From Acephala macrosclerotiorum (taxonomy: Eukaryota > Ascomycota > Leotiomycetes > Helotiales > Mollisiaceae), in contig MU119336.1 in assembly GCA_014904845.1 (NCBI GenBank), forward strand, positions 84,126-148,125: a stretch of DNA of 64,000 nucleotides, read 5' to 3'. Numbering within the stretch: the stretch's first letter is position 1; each line of letters begins with the position of its first letter. Made by a program: the position numbers and the translations under genes. The notes under the pieces were generated by a model. It was not told the DNA's origin. It did not search any database and saw only the letters and a program-made list of their open reading frames with translations. Below, piece after piece: positions 57,433-64,000 of the stretch.

Positions 57433-57603
57433 ACAGTGGATGTTCTTGCAATAGCTGCTACTGTAACCTCCCCACCTGTCGCTCAGGCAACTAAGACAGC
57501 GACCCCGATGTGAATGCCTTGTAAGACGGAAACCTTGTACTACATAGAAAGACTAATAAGGTCTTTGCATTGCCATTTATCCAACAATTTAATCTGGATA
57601 AAA

Positions 57604-58620
57604 TTATTGTCTTGTTTTGGGCCGCTGGATTAAGCGAGCCCCTGAATTCTTCGATTTTCCTTGGCAAATACTTGACCAGTACGTCCGACGAAAGAGAATG
57701 GGGTGGGCCTCGCTATTAGCTTTACTTTCATATTCATCCACTGGCTCCCAGATGGAGAGAGGATTTAAACATAGCACATTTCTCGGGTAGATCTGACATT
57801 TTCGATGGCACTGCACTAGGGCCTGCCTGGTTGCGATGTCCCCCTTAGGGCTGAGAAGGAGCAAATCGTTCAGTGAAATAACTTTCCCAAGACCGAGAAT
57901 GTTAAGTTGGAAATTTGCGAAATCTGCTAAACAATGTCCGGTGCTTTTGCACCCGTCTCCGCCAAACTCAAATTCGAAACCAAATGCATTTACCACACTA
58001 TCGCCTCTCCTCAATACCAGATCTCCTTCCCAGACACGCCAAACAAGATCGTGGGTATGCTGCGGACGGTTTTGTAGACGGTGTCGCCTCGTGGTTTCTA
58101 TCATAAACCAAAAAGAACCTTAATCCTCGCAGAACAATGCCTCGATCCCATCGTACCGGCTGAACATCTCTTCTTCCTGATCGCAGATGGTCCTCGTAGC
58201 CCAGAAATCCAAAGGAAAGTCTCTCCAATCCCCATCATATGCGAGATTCCTCTCCCACAGCCATTGATTTAGGTTGTCGAAGAGTACCATATAAGGAGGG
58301 GTGACCCAGCGCGCTCCTTGTTATCGGTATCGTCGTCGATTTGTATAGTTGAGTGGAGGTCGTTCTTGAAAACTTGGAGGAAGATCTCAAATTTCTTCAG
58401 TTTCGTCCAGTGGTGGGAGATATCGAGAACACTCATAAAGGTCCAAAAACTCCGTCCTGGCTAGATTTGCTTCTGCAATATCCAATGGCAGATTCCATCA
58501 AGGTATTACTGGGATCAAGTCGTTCAGACATGCCTCGTCTTTGCTTCTGTTGCTGGCAGAAGAGTAGATCGGTGAGGTTTGAATCCATTGGGACGAGGTG
58601 AGACACACCTTCTCCTCCCT
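57604..58620 (-). pseudogene. Fragments of the C-terminal part of the 2EXR gene
   Basis: Coding-like pieces on the minus strand in changing frames: MDSNLTDLLFCQQQKQRRG (58560-58570 downward), HHWTKLKKFEIFLQVFKND (about 58420-58370), MVLFDNLNQWLWERNLAYD with GDWRDFPLDFWATRTICDQ (58290-58140), and VLCLNPLSIWEPVDEYESKA (about 57765-57720). They lie directly downstream of the 2EXR frame and in the right order to be one decayed gene; they could also be two. Short introns may account for some of the breaks. Confidence 0.45.
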
Positions 58621-59319
58621 TCAAAGCGCATTCATGGTAGCTTCCGGGTGCGATATATGACTACTAAGCATGTATTCCAGGCTTCGCAGTCTCGGAAAGT
58701 CTTTCTTTAATCTCCGAAGACTAGGAGGAACAACTGGGCCACCTGTACTTTCGTGTTCAATCAGATCTAAATCCAGTTTGTGGACCTTTTGTGTGGAAAG
58801 CAAGGACTCCAGATCGGGCAAGCCACCGTGGGAACGACTAAATACTAACTTGTCGCGGGTGAAGTTGAATCTGATATAGTGGAAGCCGGAGAACTTGATC
58901 TTGGTGAACCAGGAAATACCTAGGGTCAGGACAAGGAAGTTGTTTGGAGGATAATCGTGTAGGAGAGGCTCGTATGTCTTCGATACTAGCTCCCTGGATT
59001 CATAACATACTGAAAGCACAACTGGGTTTGGGTCGCCCGCGACGGTGAAATACATGCGGACAACTTGCGTAGGTGTATCGAATGTATGCTCCCAAATTTG
59101 GAGTCTCAACTCTTTGAGAAGCTCAGAGAACAAGGCAAACTCCTCAACGTTTGTTGAGATCGCCTTCGTGAGCCTCTCGAGGCTGAAGTACGGCATTTTG
59201 TACAAGAATACGTCCAATTCTCGATTGGAAGGTATTTGCTGTCCAATTTGATGCAGATGAAGTTTTGTCGAGGTTGAAGTTGAGGTGGATGAGATTGACC
59301 ACGCGAAGTGTTTTTGCAC
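58621..59319 (-). CDS. 2EXR-domain protein, probably truncated
   Basis: An open frame of 232 aa; the Met at codon 42 (MPYFSLERLTKAI, 59196) is the more likely start. FALFSELLKELRLQIWEHTF is the signature of the fungal 2EXR domain, a motif of unknown function present in large, expanded families, followed by TQVVRMYFTV, the conserved SVCYESRELVSKTYEP and SGFHYIRFNFTRDKLVF. The frame ends at ATMNAL while related-looking sequence continues in other frames to about 57604, so the C-terminus seems lost. Confidence 0.6.
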   Translation of the reverse strand: MQKHFAWSISSTSTSTSTKLHLHQIGQQIPSNRELDVFLYKMPYFSLERLTKAISTNVEEFALFSELLKELRLQIWEHTFDTPTQVVRMYFTVAGDPNPVVLSVCYESRELVSKTYEPLLHDYPPNNFLVLTLGISWFTKIKFSGFHYIRFNFTRDKLVFSRSHGGLPDLESLLSTQKVHKLDLDLIEHESTGGPVVPPSLRRLKKDFPRLRSLEYMLSSHISHPEATMNAL

Positions 59320-60187
59320 AATTCAAGAATGATTTGACGAAGGGGTTGGTTTCGAGGTGAGGAAATCCTTCTTGAAGTTCTCTTCTTCAAGATGCGCATG
59401 AGTGCGCGTTGCGTATGTGTATGCGTTGAGATAGGCTGAAAAATGGGGAAAATGTAGGATTCTTTGTTCGACCAAGTGGAGTTCGATATGCTGGTCGGTG
59501 TGTTGGCAGCTAGAAGTTGAAGGTCTTATGTAAAAGGTTACTCACCCAATTTGGCACGCTAGTGCTAGAAAAGAGCTATTTGAGGTGAATTAGCCCAATT
59601 TTGAAGCAGAAAGCCTAGTGTCACTCTCACAGCCTTGCCTGGATCTTCTGACTATACGCCGCCATCCAAAGGACTACGATAGCTGACTAAGAGCCTGAGA
59701 GCCTGAATTTGCTATATTTAGTGTGATGAAAACGTTACCCTAAAGCTGTGGGTCTGAGGTTTACAGCTTCGTAATTTGATTCCCTGAGTTCGATGATATA
59801 TAAGGGTTATTGGTAGAACCAGGTATGAAGCGCTCCAAAGAGGGTAATTCTGATCATTTATACACCATTCAAGTATTCATATAGCACTTCGACTGATAAC
59901 ATATTTTGTTGATGACATCTTTTGGATATTATATTCCTCCAAATTTGTTTATAAATGGTTTCAATGTTGCGTTTTTGAGTGTTTTCAGGTAGAGACGTGA
60001 CAAGGAACACACAATCACAAAGTATTGAAGTAGAATTTTGCATCTGCAAGACTGAGTTGCCTGAATCATATAAATGACTCGAAATTTTTTTTCGAGAATC
60101 ATAGCGTGATAGCTTTCAGCCAGTATATAAAATGCCATCGTGCGCTAATTCCTCTCTACACAGCAATCAAAATCGTGAACGCATGAT
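59320..60187. other. Spacer with TATA box for the 60.2-kb gene
   Basis: No gene supported. TATATAA at 60124-60130 lies about 60 bp before the ATG at 60188 and is a plausible core promoter. Confidence 0.45.
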
Positions 60188-60853
60188 ATGGAGCGGTCCG
60201 ACACAGAGCAACCCGGGATGGTGCCAGTTTCAACAAAGTACCAACTCCCAATCTCTCATACGGCGTCACAGAGAATCAGGTATAAAGTTTACCAAGACCG
60301 CCTGAATTATGTGAAAACAAAGCTCGAGGGTATCGATATCGGACAAAAACTCCTCGTTCCAGTGTCTCCGCCCGAGCTACTTTCAGAAGTTGTGTGGGCT
60401 CAAGGTCGATTTCGAAGCTTCTTGATTACAGTATCATCCGTGGAGGCATGCCTTACGAAGCAGATCGAGGACTGCTTTGCAAGAAAAAGAGCAGCGGCAA
60501 GGCTGAAAGGACGGATTTTGAGTAAGGTTACAGGACAAATCGATGACACGAGTTCAGACGGACCCTGGGATCTGTTGACCGCAATGCTGATGGACGAGGT
60601 GGAACAGATAGACCAACATTTTCAGCATATGAAAGAGAGACAGTCATCCTGTAGTTCGAGAGTGTTAGAGAATACACACGCCTTGAAGAGGCAACTCCGG
60701 CGATTACAGCAGAAGCAGCTTACGGTTTTAGATGCACAGACACTTATAAAGAAGATCGAGAAAGGGAAAAGCTTGGGATTCGAAGAAAGGATACAGAATG
60801 TAGGGAATGCACTCATGCTGCTGGGTCAGCAACTGTTAGCGCAAATTCGATGA
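60188..60853 (+). CDS. Uncharacterised helical protein (YQ-R family), intact
   Basis: One exon, 221 aa. Near residue 32 it has YKVYQDRLNYVKTKLEGI, related to the YQ-R motifs at 35 kb and 57 kb. The rest is nearly all helix, with likely coiled coils (LLTAMLMDEVEQIDQHFQHM and VLENTHALKRQLRRLQQKQL). Cysteines are few; no signal peptide, membrane segment or enzyme motif. Start chosen for the TATA box 60 bp upstream. Function unknown. It is the only fully intact, unambiguous member of the family seen here. Confidence 0.6.
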   Translation: MERSDTEQPGMVPVSTKYQLPISHTASQRIRYKVYQDRLNYVKTKLEGIDIGQKLLVPVSPPELLSEVVWAQGRFRSFLITVSSVEACLTKQIEDCFARKRAAARLKGRILSKVTGQIDDTSSDGPWDLLTAMLMDEVEQIDQHFQHMKERQSSCSSRVLENTHALKRQLRRLQQKQLTVLDAQTLIKKIEKGKSLGFEERIQNVGNALMLLGQQLLAQIR

Positions 60854-61331
60854 AAACTTAGAGAATGTATCTAGTAGCTATTGGCATTTACAGGCTGGAC
60901 CACATTCAATGAAACCGAGACTATGGGGGGAATAGACGGTCTATTACAATGTAACTTACCTACAATATTCAGAAAATTGCATCAACACGAAGTGCAACTT
61001 TAGGGCAACGCGCATAGTGATGTAGCTTCGGTCGAAGATGCATTGCGTACTCAATAATCAAAAATTAGCTATATCCGATAAAGGGTGGAAGGTAAAAGTG
61101 TTGCAATACAAGTATGAATTACGAGCAAGGTGTATTATATTTAGCATAGGTCGATGATTCACGTCTCACGGCGGGTATAAAGTATAAACTCCATTAAATA
61201 TAAGTTAGAGAATGCTCCATTTGAAGCTTTGCAAGTATCTACAATACCTTGCCAAGGTCATAGGTCTTGGATAGCCGTCGAATAACATCAAACAAAATGG
61301 CCCTCAAACCAATTTATACCGAAGAAATGGA
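60854..61331. other. Spacer between convergent genes
   Basis: Shared 3' region of the plus-strand helical gene and the minus-strand HNH gene. Nothing else seen. Confidence 0.5.
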
Positions 61332-62977
61332 TTACCTGAAGGAGAAAAACGTCTTATTTTCATCATCATCTAATTCGTCATCAATAATATCTACACCCAT
61401 TAGTTCCAGCTCTTCCCGCGCATCTCGCTGCCTTTCATATGGAGGCAAAGAGTAGTCAGGAGGTCGTTGTCGAGTCAGCGCTTCTTGTCGGAGTTTGCCA
61501 ATATTAGAGATGTTGAGGGCAGAATTCCCGTTTCCCGTCTCTTCGAATGACAGAGCCATGTTGGGGAGTCCACCTTCCCCTACGCCTTCTCCTCCCCTCT
61601 CTTCTTCCCCCTCTCCCTCAGCTAGCCCCCCATTCAGCCCGTCTTCTGTCATAGATGGAGTGGTTAAAGCCCTCGAGTCAACCGACAAGATCCGGGGGAC
61701 TTTCACCTGCTGCCTCGTTACATCGCAGACAGGCTCTCTGTCGTCTCTATTCCGCTTCCTTCCCCTTATCCCGTCCTCAGAGTTGCTGTCGATGTATTCA
61801 TCAATCGAGGAAGCGAGCCTTGACCTCTTGGTTGGGCTGTTGCTGCGAGAGGCGACAGACCTCTTCGTAAGAGTCTGAGCAGAAACTTCCCTTGTAATCC
61901 AGTCCTCAGATACTTCGTCCCGTTGTACAACCAAGCGTGGCTTTTGACTCGACGTAAGAAAGCCTGTTATAAATGGAAATATGGACCACGCAAATCGTGC
62001 GAAGACATAATTTACCTCGCATTGTGGAATAGTAACACGAGTATTGTGATAAAGGAGCCGTAGGTCGGCAGCCGATTGCAGTATATGTACAACAAACCCG
62101 CTATCGTCCTTTGGGAACAAGACAAACTTCCGGTCATCAAAGGCTTTATGGAGGTCTGCCCGCAACAGCAGAGCATTGTTTGGATCGCGCAGCAGATTTG
62201 AAGCATCGAGTGTTGTATTGTTGTTGTATTTCGACATTGAATTCGCATTATACCAGGCCATCTCATGCAGCGGGATCAAATGGGCTGCCTCTGTGCTTGT
62301 TGAATGTCTGGAAACTCTACAGACAATGTCGCGTTGCTGGACAGCTCCCGCTTGATCTGACTGCGCCGTGTTCGCCGAATCCACTTGCACCGTTGCACAC
62401 CTTTTCCACTGCTCAGGGAGGTTGTGTGGGAATTGCCAGTCGAGAAAACTTGGGACAAAAGGCCATTTGTAAGGTCGGAGCTGAGGGTCTTGGTCGGATG
62501 AAGGGTGGTGGTTTTCTGAATCTAGAACAGTCAGCATGGGTCTTGTCGGCCGAGGTGGACAGTGATGACCTAACCCGGGAGAGCAGAGCCAGGCACATGG
62601 AAATAATAACCATTAGGATGAGCTGGGAGACACGCGTCCCAGTCTGCCTCAATGCGTACACTACCATCGCGTGTCAAGCTGAGATACCCATCGAACCGGT
62701 TGTTTGCAATAATGGCGCATGCCGTCTGAGCCAACCCATAATGAATTCCTCCTTCGGGGCGGTCCCACGCATGCAGAGTGAGGAGCACATTACTATTATC
62801 GGGGTACGCAGGATGCCGGAAGCTGGTGCGGTAGGAATGTGGTGGTGAGGGCGATTCGAGGAAGAGGAAGTCTGCTGTGACTGGCCCAGTGATGATATTG
62901 CTGCCCTTTCGTAGAGGGACTTTGGGATATGAGGTAGCAGAGGTAGAGGCTAAGGCTGCGGCCTCAATGGTCTCCAT
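61332..62977 (-). CDS. HNH-nuclease-domain protein
   Basis: Exon 1 62977-62575 and exon 2 62515-61332 (59-bp intron, GTTAGG donor, GCTGAC branch, TTCAG acceptor) give 528 aa. An N-terminal beta-rich region (about 25-130) precedes the HNH-like core: RDIVCRVS, AAHLIPLHEMAWYN, and LLRDPNNALLLRADLHKAFDDRKFVLFPK, where the histidines and Asn expected for a metal-dependent nuclease fold are visible (AAHL, NNALLL, LHKAFD). The Cys-x2-Cys zinc pair of some HNH proteins is not complete. The C-terminal 200 residues are acidic and disordered, with SKR-type basic patches that could be nuclear signals. Such genes are common and expanded in fungi; the role is unproven. The stop lies in AGGTAA, a possible splice donor, so a further exon is possible. 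Confidence 0.75.
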
Positions 62978-63164
62978 ATTGACTCGAGTTAATAATTGTG
63001 ATCATGTTGAAGGAAATGGATAAAGATAGAAATTTGGGCGAACGTTGGAGTCTTGGTATTGTTCGTGTTGGCTGGGAAACCCGGATAACCTTAATATATT
63101 TCCGATAGGGATGCAAAGATGCTTACGAAGTAAGAACTGAAACTACTAAACATGGCCTATTTAA
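62978..63164 (-). promoter_or_regulatory. Upstream region of the HNH gene
   Basis: About 190 bp of normal composition between the HNH start and the RIP block; it must contain most of the promoter. No clear box recognised. Confidence 0.3.
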
Positions 63165-63482
63165 TCGAGAATTATAAAATTAGTTTTTTTAATTTTAAAT
63201 TTTATGATTAATTTGCCATTCAATCTTTTACTTTGAAATTAAAATTATATATTAATAAATAATAATTAAATCTCGTATTATAATAAATTATATATTATTA
63301 TATATTATTAAATTTACGAATTTTATATTATAATTTAATTTTATATATATATTTATTTTATTTTTTATAATTTTAATTTATTATTATAATATATAAAATC
63401 GAAAATATATAATATAATTTTTAATAAATAATTCAAATAAAAATTTAAAATTATATAAATTATAAATAATTATTATAATAAA

Positions 63483-63513
<31 letters not shown>

Positions 63514-64000
63514 AAAAATCTTTATAAATAATTAATTTCGAAAATAATACTAATTACGTGTTTTTTAGTATATAATAAATTTTCGTTTATTATAAATTAA
63601 TTAATAATTTTATTTTATTTTTATTTTAATTAATTAATCAATTAATTTACGAATTACGAATTATTTCGAATGAATTTAATTTATTAATTAAAACGAATTA
63701 ATTTACGATTAAATTTTTTGTTTTGTATTTTATTATTTTTTTATATTAATAAAGCGATATTAAAAAATGAATTATTTTAATAAATTTTATTAAAAATTGT
63801 TTATATATAATTTGTATATTTTGTTTTTTATTATTATTAAAAAAAAATTCAAATTATTAAAAATTAAAAATCAATTAATAAAAACGTTTTATTTTGATTA
63901 TATTATTTGAAATTAAATAATTTGATTACGAGATTACAAAATTACAAAGAAATATTAATTTATAAAAATTATATATTAAATTACTCGAAATAATTAATAT
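63165..64000. repeat. RIP-mutated AT-rich block running off the window
   Basis: As in the 4.5-9.6 kb block, almost only A/T with most surviving C in CpG (TTACGAATTACGAATTATTTCG near 63650). TA-microsatellite at 63485-63508. No homology to the inverted-arm element was visible by eye, so it is probably another repeat. Confidence 0.7.

Noticed and set aside
63485..63508. TA-run as a telomere or centromere feature
   Set aside because: It is a simple TA microsatellite in a RIP block; no telomere repeats or other support.
1..64000. tRNA or rRNA genes, CRISPR arrays, biosynthetic gene cluster
   Set aside because: No cloverleaf boxes, repeat-spacer arrays or core biosynthetic enzymes were recognised on reading both strands; a tRNA scan could still find something missed by eye.

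Overview
The window looks like nuclear DNA of a filamentous ascomycete (Pezizomycotina). A leotiomycete is my guess from the overall look of the genes, but nothing here proves it. The evidence is the gene style: spliced genes with introns mostly of 45-100 bp, GT..AG ends and CTAAC/CTGAC-like branch sites; products of typical ascomycete families (eqolisin, 2EXR, DUF1479, F-box, C2H2 factors, mucin-like secreted protein); and long AT-only blocks in which almost every remaining C sits in a CpG, the classic outcome of repeat-induced point mutation (RIP). No tRNA, rRNA, CRISPR or bacterial-type feature was recognised.

Layout. 1-10 kb: a broken gene edge, a three-exon trypsin-fold protease flanked by direct copies of a short repeat, then about 5 kb of RIP-destroyed DNA (4.55-9.65 kb). 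That block holds an element with inverted arms of roughly 1 kb. A nearly unmutated single copy of the arm lies at 28.2-29.24 kb and allows the AT-rich copies to be decoded. 10-23 kb: an F-box pseudogene, a G1 (eqolisin) peptidase, an unusual E2-plus-F-box fusion, a DUF1479 dioxygenase-like gene, a beta-trefoil-like gene and a four-exon family of unknown function. 23-32 kb: a mucin-like secreted protein, two paralogous small proteins, the repeat arm, a C2H2/membrane protein and a J-domain protein with half a RING. 32-39 kb: small lineage-type ORFs, one RIP block, a 363-aa unknown and decayed genes.

39-53 kb is the most ordinary part: an aldo-keto reductase, a large EST1-like/C2H2 protein, a C11orf54-type ester hydrolase, and a two-finger C2H2 transcription factor behind a long leader region. 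53-64 kb mixes damaged genes (a GST with a 5-bp insertion, a CE1-type esterase with a stop and frameshifts, a 2EXR gene with a shattered downstream part) with an intact helical ORF and an HNH-domain gene, and ends in a second RIP block.

The genes do not form a metabolic cluster. The themes are ubiquitin/protein quality (E2-F-box fusion, F-box relic, J/RING protein), secreted hydrolases and wall proteins, and a high density of decaying or lineage-restricted genes next to RIP islands. Exon joins were read by eye from splice signals and frame and were not tested against transcripts.
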